From assembly GCF_009859475.1 (NCBI RefSeq), contig NZ_CP044549.1, forward strand, positions 6,005,501-6,069,500: a DNA stretch of 64,000 nt. Direction: 5' to 3'. The notes under the pieces are model-generated. The model had not been told where the DNA came from. It saw only the letters and a list, made by a program, of their open reading frames with translations, and searched no databases. Positions 1 through 8,332 of the stretch are shown here, piece after piece. Position numbers and translations under genes: made by a program. Source of the DNA: Hydrogenophaga sp. BPS33 (GTDB taxonomy: Bacteria; Pseudomonadota; Gammaproteobacteria; Burkholderiales; Burkholderiaceae_C). Position 1 is the first letter of the stretch, and the number at the start of each line of letters is the position of its first letter.

Positions 1-148
1 CGAGCAGGCTTAGCGACGCCTTGGTGCGGTGCTTGCGCTCGCCCACGAACAGCAGCAGGCAGGCCGTGACCAGCGGCAACAGAATGGGCGCGATCATCAG
101 ATGCGGCATGAGCGCCGTGACCGCCGTCGAGAACCATCCTCCGCTCAC
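1..148 (-). CDS. mnhD: Na+/H+ (Mrp/Pha) antiporter subunit D, N-terminal part only
   Basis: Membrane subunit of the multisubunit monovalent cation/H+ antiporter. Only the first ~49 codons are in the window; the gene runs off the left edge. The visible protein has a hydrophobic helix (MIAPILLPLVTACLLLF) of the kind that opens MnhD/NuoN-like proteins. I chose the GTG at 148 because it overlaps the mnhC stop (GTGA) and has an AGGGGA box 7 bases upstream. An ATG at 109 would give the shorter MPHLMIAP start but has no ribosome binding site. It is the third visible gene of the operon. Confidence 0.8.
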   Translation of the reverse strand, partial: MSGGWFSTAVTALMPHLMIAPILLPLVTACLLLFVGERKHRTKASLSLL

Positions 149-489
149 TCGGCGTCCCCTTGGCCATCCACATGGTCATTGCCGAAGAAGCCCCGCTGCG
201 CCAGCAGCACCACGAGAAACAGCGCGGTCATGGCGAAGCCGATGACGATGGCGGTGAGCACCAGCGCCTGTGGCATCGGGTCGTCGTACTGCAGCAGCGT
301 GGCCGGCAGGCCGGGGGTGAGCACCGGTTCGCTGTCTACCGACAGGCGCCCCATGCTGAAGATGAACAGGTTGACGCCGTAGCCCAGCAGGCACAGGCCC
401 ATGATGACCTGGTACGTGCGGGGACGCAGCATCAGCCAGACGCCGCAGGTGGTGAGGGCACCGATGGCGATCGCCATGACGAGTTCCAT
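145..489 (-). CDS. mnhC: Na+/H+ (Mrp/Pha) antiporter subunit C
   Basis: A 114-residue NuoK-like membrane subunit of the Mrp/Mnh antiporter, which exchanges Na+ or K+ for H+ across the inner membrane. Three hydrophobic helices are visible: residues ~2-20, ~28-46 and ~74-97. The helix motif LLGYGVNLFIF and the MPQALVLTAIVIGFA stretch are typical of the family, and the length is normal. Its ATG shares one base with the mnhA/B stop (TGATG), and its own stop overlaps the GTG of mnhD, so the three genes are translationally coupled. Confidence 0.93.
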   Translation of the reverse strand: MELVMAIAIGALTTCGVWLMLRPRTYQVIMGLCLLGYGVNLFIFSMGRLSVDSEPVLTPGLPATLLQYDDPMPQALVLTAIVIGFAMTALFLVVLLAQRGFFGNDHVDGQGDAE

Positions 490-3449
490 CAGATGACTCC
501 TTCTTCGGGTGCGGTGCTCGGGTCCCCAGCCTTCAGGCGCGAGGGGAGTCGGTGGCCGCGCACGGACTGGTGGCCCAGCGCCGTGAGAATGAGCAGGGTC
601 GCGCCCACCACCAGCGTGAAGACGCCGATGTCGTAGAACAACGCGCTGGCCACGTGGATCTCGCCCAGCAGGGGCAGGTTCAGGTGGGCGGTGTGCGTGG
701 TGAGAAACGGGTAGCCGAACCAGAACGCCCCCAGGCCGGTGGCGGTGGCGGTGAGCAGGCCGGCCGCGATCCAGCGCTGCGGGCGCAGTCGCATGTTGGC
801 CTCCACCCACTGCGTGCCCGAGACGATGTACTGCAGGATGAAGGCGGTGGACAGCACCAGCCCGGCCACGAAGCCGCCGCCCGGTTCGTTGTGGCCGCGC
901 ATGAAGAGGTAGACCGCGATCACCGCCGCGATCGGCAGCAACAGCCGCACCAGCACGGCCGGCACCATGAGGTAGCCCTGCGCGGTGTCCTCGGCCATGC
1001 CCGGGTTGACGAGATCGGTGTCCAGGTCGGCCGGCAATGCCTGCTGCTGCGCCGTGAGCTCGGCGCTTTCCGGCGCGGGCCTGAAGCGCCGCAGCAGCGC
1101 ATAGACCGTGAGCGCCACGATGCCCAGCACCGTGATCTCGCCCAGGGTGTCGAAGCCGCGGAAATCGACCAGCATCACATTGACCACATTGGTGCCACCG
1201 CCTTCGGGCAGGGACCGCTCCAGGAAGAAAGGGGAAATGCTCTGCGGAAAGTCGCGCGTCATCATCGCGTAGGACAGGCCGGCCATGCCGCCGCCAGCGG
1301 CCAGCGCCAGCACCAGGTCGCGCGAGCGCCGGCCCTTGGCCTTGACACGCTCCCACAGCGACTCGCGCAGCTCGATCTCTTCCAGCCGCTTGGGCAGCCA
1401 GCGCAGGCCCAGCAGAATGAGCACCGTGGTCACCGCCTCCACCGAGAGCTGGGTGAGCGCGAGGTCGGGCGCGGAGAACCAGGCGAAGGTGATCACGGTG
1501 GCCAGGCCGGAGACGCTCATGAGCGCCAGCGCGGTGAGCCGGTGGTATTTGGCCTGCCAGACCGCGCCCACCGCCGCGCCGATGCCCACCACCCAGAGCA
1601 GCGCGAACATCGGGGAAAACGTGAGTGTTTCGCGGCTGCCCGCGCTCAGCACCGGGTTGGGCACGGCAAGCCGGAACGCCGCCACCGCACCCACCACCGT
1701 GACCAGCACCAGCAGGAACAACTGGGGCTGCAGGCGCTGCGTGCCGAGCAGGCGCAGCGCGCTGCGGCTCCCGGCGCTCAGGCGCGCCATCACGTGGTGG
1801 TAGGCACGCTTGCCATTGAAAAGGCCCACCACCGGCGTGCGCCGGATGCTGCCGCTGTGCAGGCGCTTGCGCAGCAACAGGTAGAGCGCGATGCCGCCGG
1901 CCAGGGCCAGGAAACTCATGGCCAGCGGCAGGTTGAAGCCATGCCACACGGCCAGGTCGAACGCAGGCAGCGCGCCATTGACCACCGGTGCCGCCGCCGT
2001 GCCCAGCACGTGCTGGATCGACCACTGCGGCGCGATGCCCACCACCAGGCAAGCCAGCACGAGCACCTCGATGGGCACGCGCATCCAGTGCGGCGGTTCG
2101 TGCGGCAGGCGCGGCAGGTTGGCACAGGTGTCCGGACCGAAGAACACGCGGGACGTGAAGCGCAGCGAATACGCCACGCTGAACACGCCCGCCACCACCG
2201 CGGCAATCGGCAACAGGCGCTGGAACCAGGGCGCGGCGCTCACGAACACCGCCTCGGTGAAAAACATCTCCTTGGAGATGAAGCCGTTGAGCAGCGGCAC
2301 GCCGGCCATGGCCGCGCCGGCCACCAGGGTGAGCGTGGCCGTGACCGGCATATAGCGCCACAGCCCGGAGAGCCGGCGAATGTCGCGCGTGCCGGCCTCG
2401 TGGTCGATGATGCCCACCGCCATGAACAGCGAGGCCTTGAAGGTGGCGTGGTTGATGATGTGGAACACGGCCGCCACGGCCGCCAGCGGGCTGTTCATGC
2501 CCAGCAGCGTGGTGATCAGGCCCAGGTGCGAAATCGTCGAATACGCCAGCAGGCCTTTCAGATCGTTCTGGAAGATCGCGGCGAAGCCGCCGATGAGCAA
2601 GGTGATCAACCCGGAGCAGGTGACGATCCAGAACCACTCGTCCGTGCCCGCGAGCACCGGCCACAGCCGCGCGAGCAGGAACACCCCCGCCTTCACCATG
2701 GTGGCCGAATGCAGGTAGGCCGACACCGGCGTGGGCGCGGCCATGGCATGCGGCAGCCAGAACTGGAACGGGAACTGCGCGCTCTTGGTGAACGCGCCCA
2801 GCAGGATGAGGATGAGTGCCGTGCTGTACAGCGGGTGGGCGCGCACCACGTCGCCGGCCTTCAAGACCACGTCGAGGTCGTAGCTGCCCACGATGTGCCC
2901 CAGCACCAGCACACCGGCCAGCAGGCACAGCCCGCCCGCGCCGGTCACCGTGAGCGCCATGCGCGCGCCGCGCCGCGCATCGCGGCGGTGGTGCCAGTAG
3001 CCGATCAGCAAGAAGGAGAACAGGCTCGTGAGCTCCCAGAACAGCACCAGCTGCACCAGGTTGCCCGAGAGCACCACCCCGCTCATGGCGCCCATGAACG
3101 CCAGCAGGAACGAGAAGAAGCGCGGCACCGGATCGTCGGGCGACATGTAGTAGCGCGCGTACAGCACCACCAGCGAACCGATGCCCAGCACGAGGATAGA
3201 GAACATCCACGCAAAGCCGTCCATGCGCAGCACGAAATTCAAACCCAGTGACGGCAGCCAGACGAATTCCTGCCGGATCACACCGCCCGCCGCGATGTCG
3301 GGGAAGGCCAGCGCGGCCTGCACCGCGCAGAACAACGCGATCGCCCCCGCCAACGTCGACTCGGTATTGCGGGCGTTGGCTGGCAGCAAGGCGGCGAGCA
3401 AACTGCCCGCAAAAGGCAGGGCGACAAGGAAGATCAGAGAAACATGCAT
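489..3449 (-). CDS. mnhA: Na+/H+ (Mrp/Pha) antiporter fused subunits A and B
   Basis: A 986-residue polytopic membrane protein. The N-terminal part resembles the proton-pumping NuoL subunit: the conserved glutamate of FWELTS is near residue 139, and TKSAQFPFQFWLPHAM follows near 220. The last ~170 residues are an MnhB domain with the GHNEPGGGF motif. Fusion of A and B is the usual arrangement in PhaA/B-type proteins of proteobacteria, and the length fits. The ATG at 3449 begins a hydrophobic helix. It is the first visible gene of the operon and, with MnhC and MnhD, forms the antiporter complex for pH and Na+ homeostasis. Confidence 0.95.
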   Translation of the reverse strand: MHVSLIFLVALPFAGSLLAALLPANARNTESTLAGAIALFCAVQAALAFPDIAAGGVIRQEFVWLPSLGLNFVLRMDGFAWMFSILVLGIGSLVVLYARYYMSPDDPVPRFFSFLLAFMGAMSGVVLSGNLVQLVLFWELTSLFSFLLIGYWHHRRDARRGARMALTVTGAGGLCLLAGVLVLGHIVGSYDLDVVLKAGDVVRAHPLYSTALILILLGAFTKSAQFPFQFWLPHAMAAPTPVSAYLHSATMVKAGVFLLARLWPVLAGTDEWFWIVTCSGLITLLIGGFAAIFQNDLKGLLAYSTISHLGLITTLLGMNSPLAAVAAVFHIINHATFKASLFMAVGIIDHEAGTRDIRRLSGLWRYMPVTATLTLVAGAAMAGVPLLNGFISKEMFFTEAVFVSAAPWFQRLLPIAAVVAGVFSVAYSLRFTSRVFFGPDTCANLPRLPHEPPHWMRVPIEVLVLACLVVGIAPQWSIQHVLGTAAAPVVNGALPAFDLAVWHGFNLPLAMSFLALAGGIALYLLLRKRLHSGSIRRTPVVGLFNGKRAYHHVMARLSAGSRSALRLLGTQRLQPQLFLLVLVTVVGAVAAFRLAVPNPVLSAGSRETLTFSPMFALLWVVGIGAAVGAVWQAKYHRLTALALMSVSGLATVITFAWFSAPDLALTQLSVEAVTTVLILLGLRWLPKRLEEIELRESLWERVKAKGRRSRDLVLALAAGGGMAGLSYAMMTRDFPQSISPFFLERSLPEGGGTNVVNVMLVDFRGFDTLGEITVLGIVALTVYALLRRFRPAPESAELTAQQQALPADLDTDLVNPGMAEDTAQGYLMVPAVLVRLLLPIAAVIAVYLFMRGHNEPGGGFVAGLVLSTAFILQYIVSGTQWVEANMRLRPQRWIAAGLLTATATGLGAFWFGYPFLTTHTAHLNLPLLGEIHVASALFYDIGVFTLVVGATLLILTALGHQSVRGHRLPSRLKAGDPSTAPEEGVI

Positions 3450-3654
3450 GGGCCTTTGAGTTTAGTGGCATGTTTTTCAAGCGCCCCAAGCGCCAAACGC
3501 TCACCCTGGTTGCAACCCGTCACCCGCTGCGCGCCACTGGTCGGCATTAATACCCAATAGGGGTATTTAGTCCAAACAGAACCCTTTAGATTTACTGGCC
3601 GCGCGATGCGCGGGGAGGAACAGGTCTGTTTTTACCAAGCGATCGGGAGGCCGC

Positions 3655-4086
3655 ATGGCATTTGAAATAAGGCATATCGACCCCGTGCTGTTCAAAGACA
3701 TCTACACATCGGGCGTGGCGAAGGAGCTGGCCCCTTTCATTCAAGGGGCACGCAACTGGATGCGAGACCTGGACGATCGACGCTGGGCGCTCGATCCGTC
3801 GAGAAAGGCGTTTCTTTTGCGAACGCCCATGGCAGACCGCATGGACAGCTGCCTCAGCTATTCGTTCGTGTGGAACGGGCAGGTGGTGCTGATCCAGCAA
3901 ATGGGACTGAGCCGTTACCGGATTGTTCATGCGTCGCCCATGTCGCCAGAGCGCCTGGACGAAATGAAGGCCGCGATGAGAGAAGCCTTGCGCCTGGGTC
4001 GGGGCTTGCTCAATGGCGTGATCGATGGAAACAACCCCTTGAACATGCCAGCGGCGGAGTTTGTCGATGGCGACTTCAACTCGTAG
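3655..4086 (+). CDS. Hypothetical protein, 143 aa
   Basis: I do not recognise the family. The ATG has a strong ribosome binding site (GGGAGG, 5 bases upstream). The product looks soluble, with no signal peptide or membrane segment. It has an alternating pattern and a helical stretch near residues 100-122 (SPERLDEMKAAMREALRLG). Its 3' end is ~75 bases from the next gene. The gene faces away from the mnh operon across a 205-base intergenic region that must hold both promoters. Confidence 0.7.
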   Translation: MAFEIRHIDPVLFKDIYTSGVAKELAPFIQGARNWMRDLDDRRWALDPSRKAFLLRTPMADRMDSCLSYSFVWNGQVVLIQQMGLSRYRIVHASPMSPERLDEMKAAMREALRLGRGLLNGVIDGNNPLNMPAAEFVDGDFNS

Positions 4087-4159
4087 GCTGGTTTCCCGGC
4101 GCGCAGCGCCGGTGCGGCAACTGTGGCAGGATGCCCCGCTCGCTTTCCCGACCACGCGC

Positions 4160-5353
4160 ATGTCCCCTCCCCGCCACCACGGCCCGCTGATCGCCATCCT
4201 CGTCGGCCAACTCTCGTTCGGCCTGCTGGCCATGACCATCTGCCTGCCTTCCATGCAGCAGTGGGGTGCGATCTTCGGCTCGAGCCAGGCCGCGGTGCAA
4301 CTCACCTTCAGCGGCTACGTGCTGGCGTATGGGGGACTGCAGTTGCTGTACGGTCCGCTGTCGGACCGGCTCGGGCGCAAGCGCATCCTGATGTTGGGGC
4401 TCGCGCTGGGCGGGCTGGGCTCGCTGGCCGCCGCACTGGCGGGTGACATTGCCACGCTGACGGCCGCGCGCGTGTTGCAGGGCGCAGGCTGCGCGGCGGG
4501 CATGGTGATCGGGCGCGCGATGGTGCAGGATCTGTTCAAAGGCCCCGAGCGCACGCGTGTCATGGCCTACATTGGCATGGCCATGGGTTTGTGCCCGCCG
4601 CTGGCCACCATCCTGGGCGGGCAGTTGCACGAGCGCCTGGGCTGGCAGGCCAACTTCGCACTGATGGCGTTGATGGCGCTGGTGCTCTTCATCGCCGCCT
4701 GGCGGGCCCTGCCCGACACGCGACCGGCCACCGAACCCCAGCAGGCGCATTGGCTGCGCGAGATGGCCTCTTCGTACGCGCAACTGGCGCGCGCGCCCGG
4801 CTTCCTGCTTTACGTGGCCATCCTCGCGATGACCACCGCCACGTTCTACGCCTTTCTCGCCGGTGCGCCCATGGTGCTGGGCAACTACGGCGTGGGGCCG
4901 GCGGGCATGGGGTACTACATCATGTTTGTGCCGCTGTCGTACATCCTGGGCAACTTTCTCACCACGCGGCTGGTCCACCGCCTGGGTGAGCGCGCGGTGA
5001 TGCGGGTGGGCCAAGGCAGCACGATGCTCGGCATTGGACTGATGCTGGTGCTCGCGCTGGCGGGTGTGGACAAGCCGCTGGCGTTGGCCGCACCCTTGGT
5101 TCTGTTGGGCATGGGCCATGGCTTGCTGGTGCCGCCCACGCTGATCGGCACGGTGGGCCTCTTGCCGGCCTTGGCTGGCGCGGCGGCGGCCGTGGCCGGG
5201 CTGGCGCAGCAGGTCATGGGTGCGGTCGGCGGCTTCGTGGTGGGGTTGGTGCCGCACAACGGCGCGGCCAACCTCGGTTGGCTGATGCTCGGCCTGTCGG
5301 CCGGCGCGGCGGTCGCCATGGCGCTGCTGCAGCGGCGGCCCGCGCAAGGTTGA
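4160..5353 (+). CDS. MFS exporter, Bcr/CflA family
   Basis: A 397-residue major facilitator protein with about 12 hydrophobic helices. Motif A is present as GPLSDRLGRKRILM, and the LPSMQQW start of helix 1 and GYVLAYGGLQLLYGPLSD are typical of Bcr/CflA drug:H+ antiporters. The ATG at 4160 gives the family's usual length; the frame is open further upstream to 4061, but that would overlap the preceding gene and add an unrelated N-terminus. The natural substrate cannot be read from sequence. It probably expels small molecules from the cytoplasm using the proton gradient. Confidence 0.88.
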   Translation: MSPPRHHGPLIAILVGQLSFGLLAMTICLPSMQQWGAIFGSSQAAVQLTFSGYVLAYGGLQLLYGPLSDRLGRKRILMLGLALGGLGSLAAALAGDIATLTAARVLQGAGCAAGMVIGRAMVQDLFKGPERTRVMAYIGMAMGLCPPLATILGGQLHERLGWQANFALMALMALVLFIAAWRALPDTRPATEPQQAHWLREMASSYAQLARAPGFLLYVAILAMTTATFYAFLAGAPMVLGNYGVGPAGMGYYIMFVPLSYILGNFLTTRLVHRLGERAVMRVGQGSTMLGIGLMLVLALAGVDKPLALAAPLVLLGMGHGLLVPPTLIGTVGLLPALAGAAAAVAGLAQQVMGAVGGFVVGLVPHNGAANLGWLMLGLSAGAAVAMALLQRRPAQG

Positions 5354-5465
5354 ACGGCGCATGGGCACCGCGGTCGAGCACGACGACCGAATGTGCCTGG
5401 GCCGGGCCAGCGCAAGCCGGACCAACGCCGGACCCGCGCAAGGCGGTCGCTATACTTGCCCGACC

Positions 5466-5828
5466 ATGCACCGTTGGCTTGTCGCCGTTTTTGCCCTGCA
5501 CTTCTTTCTGAGTGCAAGCGCTTTCGCGTTCGGCATGGCTCCACACACCACGCCCCCCAGCGCCCACAGCGCCGTGGCCACCGCATCGGTAGATTCTTCG
5601 GCATCGGCCGCCCCTGAAAGTGCCGGCTTGGCCGACCTGTTCGCCGAACATGGCCTGGGCCTGAGCGACACCCAACCCGATCTGCCCGAATGCCTGGACG
5701 TGCCCATCCTCACGTCCAGCCAGGGTGCGCCGCTGCGCACCCCGTCGCCGCCCCTGGCGCGCGAACTCACGCCGCCCGTTCTCGACGGGCCGCAGCGCCC
5801 GCCACGCGGCGCAGCCCTCGTCGCCTGA
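5466..5828 (+). CDS. Small secreted or membrane-anchored hypothetical protein
   Basis: A 120-residue protein with an N-terminal hydrophobic signal (WLVAVFALHFFLSASAFAFG) followed by a low-complexity Ala/Ser/Pro-rich chain with no recognisable domain. A -10-like TATACT lies about 14 bases before the ATG at 5466, so either a short leader is used or the start is slightly different. No function is assigned. It precedes the Bax-inhibitor-like gene on the same strand, separated by ~150 bases that carry a T-rich tandem repeat. Confidence 0.6.
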   Translation: MHRWLVAVFALHFFLSASAFAFGMAPHTTPPSAHSAVATASVDSSASAAPESAGLADLFAEHGLGLSDTQPDLPECLDVPILTSSQGAPLRTPSPPLARELTPPVLDGPQRPPRGAALVA

Positions 5829-5936
5829 TCTTTCACGGCGTCGCTTCGCGCGCCCGTTCCGCGGCGTGTCACGGCGAGCCGTGCGCAGCACACGGCGTCC
5901 CGCCGATCTATTTCCTCCCCTCCTCCCTCTCCGTTT

Positions 5937-5964
5937 CGTTTTTCGTTTTTCGTTTTTCGTTTTT
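5937..5964 (+). repeat. Four tandem copies of CGTTTTT
   Basis: The heptamer CGTTTTT occurs four times head to tail, ending 16 bases before the ATG of the Bax-inhibitor-like gene and just before its AAGGAA ribosome binding site. It stands out as a pyrimidine-rich tract in GC-rich DNA. A seven-base unit next to a start site can slip during replication and change promoter or leader spacing. Confidence 0.85.
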
Positions 5965-5980
5965 CAACCAAGGAATCACC

Positions 5981-6676
5981 ATGAATCCGCATCTTGATCT
6001 GTCTTCCCCTGCGGCCCGCGGCCAGGCCCTGGCCGTCGAGCGCAACCGTGTGCTGCGCAACACCTACTGGCTGCTCGCGCTCTCCATGGCGCCCACCGTC
6101 CTCGGTGCCTGGCTGGGCGTGGCCACCGGCATCACCGCGCCGCTCACCGGTTTCCTGGGTCTGGTCGTGTTCCTCGGCGGGGCGTTCGCCTTCATCTTCG
6201 CCATCGAGAAGACCAAGAACTCGGCCGCTGGCGTGCCGGTGCTGCTGGCGTTCACCTTCTTCATGGGCCTGATGCTCTCGCGCCTGATCGGTTCGGTGCT
6301 CGGCCTGGCCAACGGCGCGGGCCTGATCATGACGGCCTTCACGGGCACCGGCCTGATCTTCATGGGCATGGCCACCTTGTCCACGGTGATCAAGCGCGAC
6401 CTGGGCAATATGGGCAAGTTCCTGTTCATCGGCGTGATCATGCTGATGGTGGCAGGCATCGCCAACGTGTTCATCCAGTCCAGCGCGCTGATGATCACGC
6501 TTTCGGTACTGGCCATCGGCATCTTCTCGGCTTTCATTCTGTATGACCTCAAGCGCGTGCGCGACGGTGAGGAAACCAACTACATCACCGCCACCCTGGG
6601 CGTGTACTTGAGCCTCTTCAACATCTTCCAGAGCCTGCTGGCGCTGCTGGGCATCTTTGGCGGACGTGAGGAATAA
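5981..6676 (+). CDS. Bax inhibitor-1/YccA family membrane protein
   Basis: A 231-residue inner-membrane protein with about seven hydrophobic helices after a short hydrophilic N-terminus. The C-terminal helices include SAFILYDLKRV and the terminal ITATLGVYLSLFNIFQSLLALLG pattern, whose Asp residues and YLxLFNxF motif mark the BI-1/YccA family (calcium-leak-like channels; YccA modulates FtsH in E. coli). The ATG at 5981 follows AAGGAATCACC, a good ribosome binding site, and gives normal family length. Confidence 0.93.
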   Translation: MNPHLDLSSPAARGQALAVERNRVLRNTYWLLALSMAPTVLGAWLGVATGITAPLTGFLGLVVFLGGAFAFIFAIEKTKNSAAGVPVLLAFTFFMGLMLSRLIGSVLGLANGAGLIMTAFTGTGLIFMGMATLSTVIKRDLGNMGKFLFIGVIMLMVAGIANVFIQSSALMITLSVLAIGIFSAFILYDLKRVRDGEETNYITATLGVYLSLFNIFQSLLALLGIFGGREE

Positions 6677-6680
6677 CAAC

Positions 6681-6698
6681 GCCACCGCCATCGGTGGC
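6681..6698. terminator. Candidate bidirectional hairpin between convergent genes
   Basis: The perfect inverted repeat GCCACCG-CCAT-CGGTGGC lies 5 bases after the BI-1 stop and 28 bases before the stop of the convergent DUF3619 gene. It has no T-tract on either side, so it may only slow transcription or work with Rho. Confidence 0.5.
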
Positions 6699-6725
6699 CT
6701 GAACGTCATCGCAACCCGGCGACGC

Positions 6726-7133
6726 TCAGATCTCGCCCATCGACAGCAGCGTCAGCACGTCCATCTGCATCAACTCGTCGAGCGCCGGGTCGGGGCGCTG
6801 CTGCCAGGACGCCACGCCGAGCAGCAGGGCAGCGCTCAACAACGTGCCAGCGGCCCACCACCGCAAATGGCGGTGGCGGGCTTCGCTGGCGTTCAATGCC
6901 GTGCCGCCGGCCGGCGCGAAGCGCGTCTCGGCCAGCGGATGGCGTTGGCGCCACTGCGCGATCACGCGCGCCTGCAACGCTTCTGCATGGTCGCCCCGTG
7001 CGGCATCCGCGTTCAGCCCGTGGTGCAGTTGAGCGCGAAGCACCGCGTCGACCTCGCTCGTGTCCAAAGGCGTGTCTTCAGGCGGGCGACCTTCGGCGCG
7101 CGCGCCCTTCACAGCGGCCGGCGCGGCGCTCAC
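6726..7133 (-). CDS. DUF3619 family protein
   Basis: A 135-residue protein with a hydrophilic N-terminal half, one transmembrane helix (residues ~91-107, WWAAGTLLSAALLLGVA) and a short acidic tail ending DVLTLLSMGEI, which matches DUF3619. The start is a GTG at 7133 preceded by CGGAGG at good spacing, 22 bases after the sigma gene stop. Its position directly after an ECF sigma gene suggests a membrane partner or anti-sigma-like regulator, by context only. Confidence 0.8.
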   Translation of the reverse strand: MSAAPAAVKGARAEGRPPEDTPLDTSEVDAVLRAQLHHGLNADAARGDHAEALQARVIAQWRQRHPLAETRFAPAGGTALNASEARHRHLRWWAAGTLLSAALLLGVASWQQRPDPALDELMQMDVLTLLSMGEI

Positions 7134-7155
7134 TGGACTACCCTCCGTGCGGCGC

Positions 7156-7887
7156 TCATGTGCTCTCTCCTTGCAAAGCCTGGCGCAGCCGGGCCTTGGC
7201 GCGGTGCAGCAGTTGGTGCGCGCCGTTGGTGTCGATCTCCAGGGCCTGGCCGATCTCGGCCGCGCTGGCATCGGCATAGGCCCACATCGCCAAGGCCATG
7301 CGCTGGCGCGCCGGCAAGGCCGCCAGCGCCTGCATCCATTGCGGCGGAGAGACACGCGTCCACACGCTGTCGTCCGCGAAGGCCTCGGTCTGCGATTGCT
7401 GCGTGTCCTGCAAGGCGCTGAGGTCGGCGGGGTCCATGCCGAGTTCGCGTCGGCGCACCAGCTGCGTGCGGCAGCGGTTGAGCACGATGGTATTGAAGTA
7501 GGTCGACAGCTGAGCGCCGTGCGCGTCCTGGGGGCGGGCGTTCCACAGGCGCAGGAACGACTCCTGCACCGCGTCCTCCGCATCTTCGCGGCGGCCGAGC
7601 ATGTGGCGCGCCATGGCCAGCGCCGCCGGTGTGAGGTGTTGCACCAGGGATGCGGCACTGCCGGGGTCGCCCTCGCAGGCACGTTGCCACAGGGTCCAGC
7701 CGCTGTCCCGAGCCGTCGGGCGCGCGCCGCGCCAGCGGCGGGGTGCACCGAGAAAGCCGGCGGCCAACATCAACTGCGCGCGCAAGGAATCTGCCGGCAG
7801 GAACGGGGCGGGAAGGGCCAATGGGCTTGCGTGCATGGGCGGCGGTGTCAACAGAGCGGTCTGGGTCAGTGGGTATGCCAGAGGCAC
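7156..7887 (-). CDS. ECF-type RNA polymerase sigma factor
   Basis: Up to 243 residues. Region 2 lies at about residues 83-118 (GRREDAEDAVQESFLRLWN), and the region 4 helix-turn-helix at about 190-238 (LPARQRMALAMW, then AEIGQALEID and LLHRAKARLRQAL). It should direct polymerase to a small regulon, plausibly including its own operon. The frame opens with a GTG at 7887, two bases after the DUF3106 stop. An internal ATG at 7836 would remove 17 low-complexity residues and is equally possible, since neither has a strong ribosome binding site. Confidence 0.88.
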   Translation of the reverse strand: MPLAYPLTQTALLTPPPMHASPLALPAPFLPADSLRAQLMLAAGFLGAPRRWRGARPTARDSGWTLWQRACEGDPGSAASLVQHLTPAALAMARHMLGRREDAEDAVQESFLRLWNARPQDAHGAQLSTYFNTIVLNRCRTQLVRRRELGMDPADLSALQDTQQSQTEAFADDSVWTRVSPPQWMQALAALPARQRMALAMWAYADASAAEIGQALEIDTNGAHQLLHRAKARLRQALQGEST

Positions 7888-7888
7888 C

Positions 7889-8332
7889 TCAGCGGTCTGG
7901 GAGTTTCTCGCGCAAGGCTGCGCGCTCTTCGGGGGACAACTTCGAGAGCATTTGGCGGCGCTGTTCGAGCAACTGGCGACGCTCCTGGGGCGTCATGGCG
8001 AGGATGCGCTCGCGCCGCTGCTGGGTCAATTGCTGCTTCTCTTCGGGCGAGAGCGATTGCCAGCGTTGGCGTGTCTGCCCCACCAGCGCCTTGCGCTCGG
8101 CCGGCGAGAGTTCCACCAGGCGCTCGCGCATTTGCGCCTGGAAAACGCGGCGCTCGGCCGGCGTGGCGGTGGCGAGTTCGCGTTGAAGAGCTTGCCTGCG
8201 TTCGTTTTGCTGTTGGGGCGTGAGTTGTGCCCAGGCCTGGGGGTCGGGCACCTCGGGGGCGGCCTGCACGGCGCTGGCCACGGTGAAAAGCACGGCCAGC
8301 AACGTGGCACGGGTCGGCAGCGATGGGTGCAT
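7889..8332 (-). CDS. DUF3106 family exported protein
   Basis: A 147-residue protein with an N-terminal signal (LLAVLFTVASAVQA, cleavage near residue 24), then a charged, helical chain rich in Gln, Arg and Glu. It contains repeated LSPEE/LTPQQ/MTPQERR segments, the hallmark of DUF3106. The repeats suggest a metal- or stress-responsive periplasmic helix bundle of the CpxP/Spy kind, which is inference. Its ATG shares a base with the DUF1501 stop (TGATG), so translation is coupled. Confidence 0.85.
   Translation of the reverse strand: MHPSLPTRATLLAVLFTVASAVQAAPEVPDPQAWAQLTPQQQNERRQALQRELATATPAERRVFQAQMRERLVELSPAERKALVGQTRQRWQSLSPEEKQQLTQQRRERILAMTPQERRQLLEQRRQMLSKLSPEERAALREKLPDR

Noticed and set aside
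552..3251. 899-codon plus-strand open frame over mnhA/B
   Set aside because: Gln/Arg/His-rich antisense frame of a high-GC gene; no recognisable domain.
145..3504. Very long open frame of 1119 codons on the minus strand over the mnh genes
   Set aside because: Its Arg/His/Gly/Pro-rich translation is an off-frame reading of mnhA/B; only the last 114 codons are real, and they are mnhC.
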